DNA from: DASWIV01 sp036397475
GTDB lineage: Bacteria; JAJVIF01; JAPKYR01
Reading direction: 5' to 3'
Length of the DNA: 13,272 nucleotides
NCBI GenBank assembly: GCA_036397475.1
Contig: DASWIV010000300.1
Span: 1-13,272 of the forward strand
Numbering within the stretch: the stretch's first letter is position 1; every line of letters starts with the position of its first letter. Under the pieces are notes generated by a model. It had not been told where the DNA came from. It was given only the letters and a program-made list of their open reading frames with translations, and did not search any database. This document shows, one piece after another, positions 7,293-13,272 of the stretch. The translations under genes were made by a program, and so were the position numbers.

Positions 7293-9455
7293 ATGAAACA
7301 TTACGACGACAGAATTGACCAGGAATTTTACCGCCACCTTCCACGGGCGGAGCCGCTTCTGATCGAGCGGGAATTACTGACCCTTCCAATTCTCATGATA
7401 TGTTTTATTATTCTGGTCGCGGCAATGTTTCTGATCAGCGTTACGGATTTTGCGTATTACAAGGCTCAGGCAGCGGAGAATCGGATCGCGACAATTACTC
7501 TGTCCCCTCCAAGAGGAGATATTCTGGACAGGAATGGCAATAAACTTGCTGTAAATCACAGGGTTTTCGACTGTTACTTCATCACATCGGACGATCCGGA
7601 ATCGGATGTCGAATCGATTTCCGCACTGGGACGATTCCTGGAACTTTCGACTGATGAAATAGAACGGATCACGGAAAATCGCAGGAATTTTGCGCTTACA
7701 AGGAGCATGGAAAGTGAATTATACGCCGCCGCCCGCGGCGATTTCGGTGCCCGCAGCATACTTATCAAGCGCGATCTGAACCAGGTGGAAGTAACGGAAA
7801 TTATGGAACGCGCTGTAGAGTTCCCGCGGGCATATGTGGAACAGGCGTACAGGCGATCATATCCGGCGGGTGAATCGGCGGCCCAGATTATCGGCTACAT
7901 GGGCGAAATTTCCGAGAATGAGCTCGATGTGTGGCAACCGCTCGGATACCGGATGGGCGATATTGTCGGCAAAGCCGGACTGGAGCGCCAGTACGATAAT
8001 ATGCTTCGAGGATATAGCGGCGTAAAGCTGGTTTCTGTCGACGCGCGTGGGCGGATCCTTGGAGAAGCCGACAGTGTTCCGGCGGTTGTGCCGGATGGGG
8101 GAGTGATTGTGGTCAAAGGTGACGAGGTCGCAATTTTAAAAGTAAACGACGCGCAGGAATTTTCGGGAGGATATGTCGTAACTTTCAGGGATGGCGTTTT
8201 AGAGGGAACTGATATTTCGAAGCAGGGGACCGGGTCCATTAATCCGGATTCGGCGATGGTGTTCCCGCGGAATCCCGCGAGCGGACAATATGGGGAATGG
8301 AATATTTTCAAGCGCCCGGGTGAGGTTGCCCTTGTCAATGGAAATGTCGTGATGCGTCCGTCCATAATCCCTCCCGACGGTGGTGCGGCGCTTAGAACTA
8401 CCATTGACAGTGATATGCAGCGCGAGCTGGATCAGATTCTCAGCGACACGGTCGGTGGTATCCTGGCGATGGACCCCCGTAGCGGAGCAATTCTCGCATG
8501 CGTATCCGAACCCGGATTCGATCCGAATTTATTCGCCCGAGGAGGAGTCGACAGGGAAGGATGGCGGTCAATACTCGAGGACGAGCATCATCCGCTGTTG
8601 AACCGTCCGGTGCAAAACGCGTATGTTCCCGGTTCAACCTTCAAGATCATAACCGCGCTTGCGGCATTGCATGAAGGAATTGTAACCAGGAACACAACGT
8701 GGCTATGCGAGGGAAAAATCGAAGTGGGGAACCGTACGTTCAGGTGCTGGAATCGTGGAGGGCATGGGCGTGTTGATTTTATCGACGCTATCGCGGAAAG
8801 CTGCGATGTTGCATTCTGGGAAATGGCGCAGGACCTCGGGTATGAAAAAATAGCGGAAATGGCGCATGCGTGCGGACTCGGCGATCATACCGGCATAGAT
8901 ATTCCGGGTGAGAGGGGCGGGCTGATCCCATCCGATGAGTGGAAGCGCGGCAGGTTCGGGGATCAGGAACGATGGTTCACCGGCGATACGATGAACATGG
9001 GGATAGGGCAGGGATTCGTGCAGCTAACAATAGTGCAGGAAGCCGTGATGACATCGGTGGTCGCGAATGGAGGGTATCTTGTCACGCCGCATTTCAACAG
9101 GTTGTTGAATCCGGCGCAGGAAGTATTGCGGCACATTGATGTAAGCAATGACGATATTTCCATGATCGGGCTGGGAATGAGGGAATGTGTCAGGTGGGGA
9201 ACCGGAAAGTCGAATAATATGGACTGGCTGCATATCGCGGGGAAAACGGGTACTGCCGACGATCCACCGAGGGAGGATCCGCATTCGTGGTTTGTCAGCT
9301 ACGCGCCGTACGAGGATCCGGTGATGGTGCTGATTGTATTTGCCGAAAATGGCGGACATGGCGATGAGAAAGCTGCACCGATGGCAGCACGTATCTGGCA
9401 GTGCGAGAGTGTGAAGAATTATTTGGAGGAGATGGGTGTTGAAGTACCGGAGTAG
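7293..9455 (+). CDS. mrdA: Penicillin-binding protein 2 (elongation transpeptidase) with an extra inserted segment
   Basis: 720 residues; E. coli PBP2 is 633. PBP2 cross-links peptidoglycan on the periplasmic face during elongation. An N-terminal cytoplasmic tail is followed by one membrane segment (about 30-50), then PPRGDILDRNG (72-82), the start of the pedestal domain, and YPAGESAAQIIGYMGE and DIVGKAGLERQYD. The transpeptidase domain has all three active-site motifs: STFK with nucleophile Ser448 and Lys451; SCD at 503-505 (PBP2s often have SxD rather than SxN); and KTG at 651-653 in AGKTGTADDPP. Between GRILGE and TTIDSDMQ, where most PBP2s have only a short linker, there are about 90 additional residues (about 270-362) bordered on both sides by PDGG. 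The frame is intact through them. It is probably co-transcribed with mreD. rodA, its usual glycosyltransferase partner, does not follow. Confidence 0.95.
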   Translation: MKHYDDRIDQEFYRHLPRAEPLLIERELLTLPILMICFIILVAAMFLISVTDFAYYKAQAAENRIATITLSPPRGDILDRNGNKLAVNHRVFDCYFITSDDPESDVESISALGRFLELSTDEIERITENRRNFALTRSMESELYAAARGDFGARSILIKRDLNQVEVTEIMERAVEFPRAYVEQAYRRSYPAGESAAQIIGYMGEISENELDVWQPLGYRMGDIVGKAGLERQYDNMLRGYSGVKLVSVDARGRILGEADSVPAVVPDGGVIVVKGDEVAILKVNDAQEFSGGYVVTFRDGVLEGTDISKQGTGSINPDSAMVFPRNPASGQYGEWNIFKRPGEVALVNGNVVMRPSIIPPDGGAALRTTIDSDMQRELDQILSDTVGGILAMDPRSGAILACVSEPGFDPNLFARGGVDREGWRSILEDEHHPLLNRPVQNAYVPGSTFKIITALAALHEGIVTRNTTWLCEGKIEVGNRTFRCWNRGGHGRVDFIDAIAESCDVAFWEMAQDLGYEKIAEMAHACGLGDHTGIDIPGERGGLIPSDEWKRGRFGDQERWFTGDTMNMGIGQGFVQLTIVQEAVMTSVVANGGYLVTPHFNRLLNPAQEVLRHIDVSNDDISMIGLGMRECVRWGTGKSNNMDWLHIAGKTGTADDPPREDPHSWFVSYAPYEDPVMVLIVFAENGGHGDEKAAPMAARIWQCESVKNYLEEMGVEVPE

Positions 9456-9462
9456 TGGTCAG

Positions 9463-9486
9463 AACCATAAGCGTAAGCGCATGGTT
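9463..9486. terminator. Hairpin between convergent mrdA and glycosyltransferase genes
   Basis: AACCAT and ATGGTT form outer arms, GCG[TAAG]CGC forms an inner stem, and two A residues bulge between them. It fills the 33-bp gap between two convergent stop codons, the position of a bidirectional terminator. No T run is present on either strand, so intrinsic termination is doubtful. Confidence 0.35.
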
Positions 9487-9488
9487 GA

Positions 9489-11921
9489 TCAGTCAAAATA
9501 ATCGTAGGGGCGGAAGTTATAAGTCTGGAACCAGTACACCGAATAGAGATCAATCTGATTGTTGCATTTTATAGTCAATTTAACAGGTTCTTCCGCATCC
9601 ATCTTGAAATAAAGCCCCTGCCAGGATTTCGGAATTGCTGAATCAGAATTTTCCCAGGTTGAATCCGTAATTTCCAGTATTTCATTATCAAGAAGTGTGT
9701 CACCATTCCGTTGAATGGTGAAGGTCGTGAGTGGCTCATTAACAGCCTTTTCTCCGGAAGAAACCTGCCCTCCATATTTAATGAACAGGTAATAATTATC
9801 GATGTTCGGATCTGGCTCGATTGTCATATTCAGTTCCGTCATCATTTTTATGACTGAGGTCTCATCATTTATTTCCTCATACACACCATCTGTCATTGCA
9901 GCAAATGTACCTTCATTGTAAAAAGTTGTGACAGGATAAGTTGCTGAACCGTCGTCATTCTCTATAGGTCTCGATGGAAGTCGTGGAGTTCGACCGAAAT
10001 AGAAATTGGTTGACTCATACAAATCTCGTGCTGTCATATAATGACGTGGAGTCGGAGGCCACCAACCGGTGCTCGAATCTCCATCCCTTGTCAGCGACCA
10101 TCGTTCCATTTCAAATATTGAATCGGATTCGTAAGGAAGGACCTTTTGGAAAATGTAATTTTCCTCGCCGAGTCTTACAAATTTCCAACCCGTAGCGGGA
10201 TTTTTGAATCCATCAAAATCTCCATTTGCTTCGCTTGCAAGGAGACGTCCGATTGTATCCGGACTAAGAAAAATGTTATCAGTGTCGGAAGGTGATGTCA
10301 GTGCAGGGAAATCGTGATTTTCCTCAGCATTTAATTGGAATGTTCCGCGACGGTTCGTGTACTCGACTACCGGATCGGGGATGTAGGAAGTTCTAATTGC
10401 GGTAGTAGTTCCATACTTTGGATTTTGTTGCGAGAATAAATTCTGGCTCCGATGATTCAACTTCCACCCAATTTGCAGCAAATGATAATTCAGGAAAGCC
10501 TGACAATCTGATCCATAAAGTATCCTGTCCTCAACATGCAGGAAATTATCTACTTCGAAATATTCTGGTATTTCTCTTACATTATTCTCAATCCACGAAA
10601 ATAACTGCTCTTCGCCAGGCCTGTATTTTTGCATGTAATACCACATCGACCCGGATGGTGTATATCCATCACGTTTTACGAGGAGGTCATAATCGCCGTA
10701 AACAAACTTCGTTTGTCCGTCTACCTTCACAAAACTTGTCGTGATCATCGACAGCGCGCCTAGAACAAACAGAATCATGAACGCGATTCGCATCGGGCGG
10801 TTGTACTTCACCAGCTTTACGAGAAACTTATAAAGCGCGATAAGGCTGAACGCGGCTAGCCACGCCACCGGTGGATAATATAAAATGAAATACCGTGGCG
10901 AATACAAATGCCCGGTATAGTACGAATTGATGAGGACTATCCAGAAAAAGATAAACGGCAGCGGACGCCTGTCAGTTACAAACCGATATAAAAATCCGGT
11001 AAACGCGAAGATGAAAAGGAATGGCGAGATCCCGACGAAATTCGCGACAAGCGACTTTACATAATTCGGAAGGTGCGCGTGGGCAGGCGTGAACGATTCA
11101 ACCAGCGGATGCCCGATACGCCCGAGGAATATGTACCATAAAATTAAATAAAAAAATCCGGTGATGCCGTAGATGATGAACGCCCGGCGAAGTCCTCTAC
11201 GGTCGACAAAGAACGCGTAGCAGATCGGAACAAGAACGCCAAAGATCATGTCTGAACTTATGAACATCGAAAATGCATAAAGCAGGGAAGATAAGAGAAC
11301 CCACCAACGTCCGCCACTGATGCGGTAACTCATCACCATCGCCCATACCCCGGACATGAAAAAGAAAAACGCCGGTACAAACGACGTGATGTACGTCCCC
11401 GAGAGCCACATCATAGGTGCTAGGGAAAGTAGTGTTGTGCTTAGTAGCGCGACACGCTTGCCCCAGATCATATACGCGAGTGAGTAATTTAAGATCAGGA
11501 TACCAATCATGAATGTCGCGCATATCATGGTCAGGAATTCCTGTAATCCTGCCATCGAGACAGATCCAAGTTCTGCGAAAAGTTCAAACAGAAGATAAGC
11601 TCCCGGGATTTTAGCGACAGCGAAAAAGGAGCCATCCTCGAATCCGATTCCCTGAAGTAATTGTCCGACACCAAAAGCGATCTTCGCTGAGTCGGGATCG
11701 CGGAAATATTCCGAGAGGAAGGAGTAGCGTGAAAAAATTATCCAGATTGCAAGTACCATCCCCCAGACGAATTCCAGCTTCGGGCTGATCATTCGTCCGC
11801 CGCCATGGTCAGGCGGTGCGGGCCACGATGGTCCGGAGACAGGTTCGCGGATGTCCCGCCCTATGGATGGGTGATTCGGCGGAATTCCTTTCGGGAGTTT
11901 TTTCTCGGTGGGATCATCCAC
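9489..11921 (-). CDS. GT-C type integral membrane glycosyltransferase with large C-terminal extracytoplasmic domain
   Basis: 810 residues from a GTG start. A proline-rich cytoplasmic tail (1-43) is followed by about 11-12 membrane segments between 49 and 396. The first outside loop holds FRDPDSAKIAFG with acidic D75 and D77, the place of the catalytic acidic residue in GT-C enzymes. SPRYFILYYPPVAWLAA near 341-357 matches the 'RYxLPxxPxxxxLAA' pattern of ArnT/PMT-like (GT39/GT83) families. Residues about 400-810 are soluble, rich in aromatic residues and strand-like, and should lie outside the membrane; the end (VKLTIKCNNQIDLYSVYWF) looks like a beta-sandwich strand pair. Expected role: transfer of a sugar from a polyprenyl-phosphate donor to a protein, lipid or polysaccharide at the cell surface. 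Donor and acceptor cannot be told. It is a single-gene unit, convergent with mrdA and divergent from the BtuF-like gene. It could instead be a GT-C-fold protein without transferase activity. Confidence 0.7.
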   Translation of the reverse strand: MDDPTEKKLPKGIPPNHPSIGRDIREPVSGPSWPAPPDHGGGRMISPKLEFVWGMVLAIWIIFSRYSFLSEYFRDPDSAKIAFGVGQLLQGIGFEDGSFFAVAKIPGAYLLFELFAELGSVSMAGLQEFLTMICATFMIGILILNYSLAYMIWGKRVALLSTTLLSLAPMMWLSGTYITSFVPAFFFFMSGVWAMVMSYRISGGRWWVLLSSLLYAFSMFISSDMIFGVLVPICYAFFVDRRGLRRAFIIYGITGFFYLILWYIFLGRIGHPLVESFTPAHAHLPNYVKSLVANFVGISPFLFIFAFTGFLYRFVTDRRPLPFIFFWIVLINSYYTGHLYSPRYFILYYPPVAWLAAFSLIALYKFLVKLVKYNRPMRIAFMILFVLGALSMITTSFVKVDGQTKFVYGDYDLLVKRDGYTPSGSMWYYMQKYRPGEEQLFSWIENNVREIPEYFEVDNFLHVEDRILYGSDCQAFLNYHLLQIGWKLNHRSQNLFSQQNPKYGTTTAIRTSYIPDPVVEYTNRRGTFQLNAEENHDFPALTSPSDTDNIFLSPDTIGRLLASEANGDFDGFKNPATGWKFVRLGEENYIFQKVLPYESDSIFEMERWSLTRDGDSSTGWWPPTPRHYMTARDLYESTNFYFGRTPRLPSRPIENDDGSATYPVTTFYNEGTFAAMTDGVYEEINDETSVIKMMTELNMTIEPDPNIDNYYLFIKYGGQVSSGEKAVNEPLTTFTIQRNGDTLLDNEILEITDSTWENSDSAIPKSWQGLYFKMDAEEPVKLTIKCNNQIDLYSVYWFQTYNFRPYDYFD

Positions 11922-11929
11922 GAATCGCG

Positions 11930-11935
11930 ATTATA
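11930..11935 (-). promoter_or_regulatory. -10 box of the glycosyltransferase gene (leaderless layout)
   Basis: A perfect TATAAT on the minus strand ends 8 nt before the GTG at 11921, so the transcript should begin at or beside the start codon. The -35 region (about 11952-11958) reads TTACCG, a poor match to TTGACA, and overlaps the inverted repeat at 11950-11970. Confidence 0.5.
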
Positions 11936-11949
11936 GCAGGAATATGTAA

Positions 11950-11970
11950 CCCGGTAATGCATTTACCGGG
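11950..11970. repeat. Inverted repeat over the -35 region of the glycosyltransferase promoter
   Basis: Perfect 8-bp arms CCCGGTAA and TTACCGGG flank TGCAT. The position over a weak -35 fits an operator or an activator site. It could also form an RNA hairpin on the plus strand, but no T run follows. Confidence 0.5.
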
Positions 11971-11988
11971 AATAATCTAAACGTCGGA

Positions 11989-12043
11989 GCGCGGGATTCC
12001 TATCACGCTCTAATAAATAAAATGAGTGATAGGAATCCTGCGC
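11989..12043. repeat. Long inverted repeat (18-bp stem) in the divergent intergenic region
   Basis: The left arm 11989-12006 (GCGCGGGATTCCTATCAC with a leading G at 11989-11990 context) pairs with 12026-12043 through a perfect 13-bp core, GGATTCCTATCAC with GTGATAGGAATCC, then one G.T wobble and four G-C pairs. The 19-nt loop is AT-rich. No T run follows on either strand, so it is not a standard intrinsic terminator. It could be a repeated palindromic element, an operator pair or a structured 5' leader. Confidence 0.65.
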
Positions 12044-12060
12044 CTCAATTCAAAAAGAAT

Positions 12061-12088
12061 GCGCAGCTGGAGCTCCGCGCTCTCACTC
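12061..12088 (+). other. GC-rich segment able to pair with both arms of the upstream hairpin
   Basis: GGAGCTCC (12069-12076) is a perfect palindrome inside GCGCAGCT-GGAGCTCC-GCGC. CCGCGCTC (12075-12082) is the exact complement of GAGCGCGG (11987-11994), and TCACTC (12083-12088) is the exact complement of GAGTGA (12024-12029). Pairing with either would compete with the hairpin at 11989-12043. Whether the region is transcribed is not known. Confidence 0.4.
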
Positions 12089-12132
12089 AAATCAGAACCC
12101 GGTTTGTCGGCGCTATTATAGTGCGCATCTGG

Positions 12133-12138
12133 TAGACT
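12133..12138 (+). promoter_or_regulatory. Candidate -10 box of the BtuF-like gene (leaderless layout)
   Basis: TAGACT (4/6) ends 8 nt before the ATG at 12147, and no Shine-Dalgarno is present. An alternative -10, TATTAT at 12114-12119, would give a short leader. No clear -35 fits either box. Confidence 0.3.
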
Positions 12139-12146
12139 GTATTACT

Positions 12147-12956
12147 ATGAAAAGCGTGATCGATATAACCGGAAGGGAAATTATCCCTGAAAAACCAATT
12201 GAACGTATAGTGTCGCTGGTGCCGTCGATTACCGAGTCGCTTGTCGATTTTGGATGCCGGGAGAAGATTGTCGGGTGTACATCTTTCTGCGAGCAGCCAC
12301 CTGAATTTCATGATGAGATGAAAAAGAGTGGAGGGATTGTCGGGGGGACAAAAAATCCGAAAATTAGCCTCATTAAAAAATTAGCGCCAGACCTTGTCTT
12401 CGCGAACAGGGAAGAGAACAGGCGTCAGGATATCGACGCGATCAGGGACTTCGCACCAGTCCATGTATCGGAGCCAAAGGATGTGAATGATGTCGACTCG
12501 ATGTTGAAGGATATCGCGGTTCTGCTGAAGGCACAGGCTATGCATGAAAAATGGCGCACTGAATTTATCGAAGCCAGGCATACTCTGAATAATCTTAAAG
12601 ACAAGAATCAACCTTTGAAATATGCTTATCTGATCTGGTGGAAGCCGATAATGGTCGCGGCGGGGGAGACGTATATCAGCAATTTGCTGTCTGAAGGGCC
12701 GTTTGTAAATGCATATTCGAACAGGGAAAGGTATCCAATAGTTCGGATTGAAGATATCATCGAATCAGGCGCTGAGGTAGTTTATTGTTCGACGGAACCA
12801 TACGAGTTTGACAATGCCACCATGGCAAACTTGAAGGCTGAAATCGGCGAAAGTGTGGAGATTAAGGAGATCGATGGATGCATGTGCGGATGGCATGGAA
12901 CGCGGACGTCGAAGGCGCTGAAATACCTATATGATTTTTACCCGAAGAATGCCTGA
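12147..12956 (+). CDS. BtuF/FhuD-fold helical backbone metal receptor protein, no signal peptide
   Basis: 269 residues in the periplasmic-binding-protein fold used for vitamin B12, siderophores and haem (PF01497-like). Recognisable stretches are IERIVSLVPSITESLVDFG (the N-terminal lobe opening), GCTSFCEQPPE, VGGTKNPKISLIKKLAPD, LVFANREENRRQDIDAI, the ERYPIVRIEDI and STEPYEF segments in the second lobe, and GWHGTRTSKALKYL near the end. They match an orphan subgroup often annotated as cobalamin-binding or helical backbone metal receptor proteins. The N-terminus MKSVIDITGREIIPEKP has no hydrophobic segment, so the protein should be cytoplasmic, unlike BtuF itself. No ABC transporter genes adjoin it. 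Cys37, Cys44, Cys48 and the CMCGWH segment (245-250) could contact a metal or corrinoid; this is inference. A cytoplasmic corrinoid or metal-chelate carrier or sensor fits, but the ligand is unknown. Confidence 0.8.
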   Translation: MKSVIDITGREIIPEKPIERIVSLVPSITESLVDFGCREKIVGCTSFCEQPPEFHDEMKKSGGIVGGTKNPKISLIKKLAPDLVFANREENRRQDIDAIRDFAPVHVSEPKDVNDVDSMLKDIAVLLKAQAMHEKWRTEFIEARHTLNNLKDKNQPLKYAYLIWWKPIMVAAGETYISNLLSEGPFVNAYSNRERYPIVRIEDIIESGAEVVYCSTEPYEFDNATMANLKAEIGESVEIKEIDGCMCGWHGTRTSKALKYLYDFYPKNA

Positions 12957-12986
12957 ATAATGAAATATTTTGAAGTTTTCCCCTCG

Positions 12987-13015
12987 TTGACAGTATAATC
13001 CCGGTGTGTTAAATT
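12987..13015 (+). promoter_or_regulatory. Sigma-70 promoter of the tRNA-Ile gene
   Basis: A perfect TTGACA (12987-12992) stands 17 bp before TAAATT (13010-13015, 4/6). Transcription would start near 13022, a few bases before the mature tRNA 5' end at 13029. A TATAAT at 12995-13000 is too close to this -35 to be its partner. Confidence 0.65.
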
Positions 13016-13028
13016 CTTGTGCCCGTTT

Positions 13029-13105
13029 GGGGTTATAGCTCAGTTGGTTAGAGCGCGTCCCTGATAAGGACGAGGTCACTGGTTCGATTCCAGTTAACCC
13101 CACCA
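13029..13105 (+). tRNA. tRNA-Ile (anticodon GAT), CCA encoded
   Basis: A full cloverleaf of 77 nt: acceptor GGGGTTA/TAACCCC, D stem GCTC/GAGC, anticodon stem CGTCC/GGACG with loop CTGATAA (anticodon GAT at 13063-13065), five-base variable loop AGGTC, T stem ACTGG/CCAGT with loop TTCGATT, discriminator A and encoded CCA (13103-13105). All stems pair fully. It decodes AUC and AUU. It stands alone with its own promoter and terminator, not in the 16S-23S spacer where tRNA-Ile(GAT) is often found. Confidence 0.97.
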
Positions 13106-13119
13106 GCTTGCAGTTTTGG

Positions 13120-13150
13120 ACCCTTCGACCACCATATCGAAGGGTTTTTT
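13120..13150 (+). terminator. Intrinsic terminator of the tRNA-Ile gene
   Basis: ACCCTTCGA (13120-13128) pairs perfectly with TCGAAGGGT (13137-13145) across an 8-nt loop, followed by T residues to 13150. This is a textbook rho-independent terminator 15 nt after the tRNA CCA. Confidence 0.9.
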
Positions 13151-13249
13151 GTAGGTATGATGGAGGTTACCGGAGGTCATGGTGGCGTTGGATACTATGG
13201 CTTTCAGGATTACCTTACGTTTAGAGGGTTTGCCGGTGCTGAATACCTT

Positions 13250-13272
13250 TGACCTGGCCCCCAAAAGTTGAT
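13250..13272 (+). mobile_element. Possible terminal inverted repeat of an IS3-type element (cut by window edge)
   Basis: The last 23 bases start with TGACCTGGCCCCCAAAAG and continue GTTGAT. A TG start, a CCCCC run and an AAAAGTTG stretch recall left ends of IS3-family elements, from memory of the family. Neither the transposase nor the second end is inside the window, so this is only a suggestion. The 13151-13249 stretch before it shows no gene I can support. Confidence 0.22.

Noticed and set aside
12022..12135. 37-codon plus-strand reading frame (MSDRNPAPQFKKN...) inside the divergent intergenic region
   Set aside because: It begins in the loop of the long inverted repeat with no Shine-Dalgarno, and its TAG overlaps the candidate -10 of the BtuF-like gene. 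Its codons are those of the palindromic sequence, so it is most likely chance.
11922..12146. Cobalamin riboswitch upstream of the BtuF-like gene
   Set aside because: The region has strong stems but no visible B12-box consensus, and it is short for that class.
12987..13000. TTGACA directly followed by TATAAT as one promoter
   Set aside because: The two hexamers are 2 bp apart; a 17-bp spacer to TAAATT at 13010-13015 gives a usable promoter with correct tRNA spacing.
13157..13252. 31-codon Gly/Tyr-rich reading frame (MMEVTGGHGGVGYYGF...) after the tRNA terminator
   Set aside because: It is short, lacks a clear ribosome binding site and has no promoter after the terminator. A frame interrupted by the possible IS end is conceivable but unsupported. 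A second overlapping 30-codon frame (ATG near 13180) is equally unsupported, as its GGAGG is too close to its ATG.
1..13272. CRISPR array, prophage, toxin-antitoxin or defence island
   Set aside because: No regularly spaced direct repeats, integrase, capsid, nuclease or small paired genes were found; the genes are mostly housekeeping and envelope functions.

Overview
The window reads as chromosomal DNA of a Gram-negative-type (diderm) bacterium. The grounds are SurA-like envelope proteins, an MreD/PBP2 pair and a GT-C membrane glycosyltransferase, with roughly half GC by eye. The gene set and the unusual neighbourhoods would fit an FCB-type or uncultured lineage, but nothing here fixes the taxonomy.

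Layout, left to right. (1) The 3' part of mfd (transcription-repair coupling factor), cut by the left edge. (2) Two tandem genes for exported or anchored proteins with a SurA N-domain-like fold and no parvulin domain; the second is His-rich. (3) ppdK, pyruvate phosphate dikinase, best started at a GTG. (4) A roughly 100-bp spacer with two palindromes. (5) mreD and mrdA (PBP2), 6 bp apart and probably one transcript; PBP2 carries an unusual insertion of about 90 residues. (6) Convergent to them, on the minus strand, a large GT-C type membrane glycosyltransferase with an extracytoplasmic domain of about 400 residues. (7) A structured 225-bp divergent intergenic region with an inverted repeat over the glycosyltransferase promoter and a long hairpin. 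(8) A BtuF/FhuD-fold 'helical backbone metal receptor' protein without a signal peptide. (9) A free-standing tRNA-Ile(GAT) with its own promoter and intrinsic terminator. (10) At the right edge, a short sequence that may be the end of an IS3-type element.

The genes join several processes: DNA repair (mfd), envelope protein folding (the SurA-like pair), PEP/pyruvate interconversion (ppdK), cell elongation (mreD, mrdA), surface glycosylation (the glycosyltransferase) and probably corrinoid or metal-chelate binding (the BtuF-like protein). mreD-mrdA lies apart from mreB, mreC and rodA, none of which is present here. Three genes without a Shine-Dalgarno (mreD, the glycosyltransferase, the BtuF-like gene) each have a TANNNT box 8-9 nt before the start codon, which suggests leaderless mRNAs. 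I see no CRISPR array, phage module, toxin-antitoxin pair or defence system. The most unusual items are the PBP2 insertion, the SurA-like pair and the structured intergenic region at 11922-12146.
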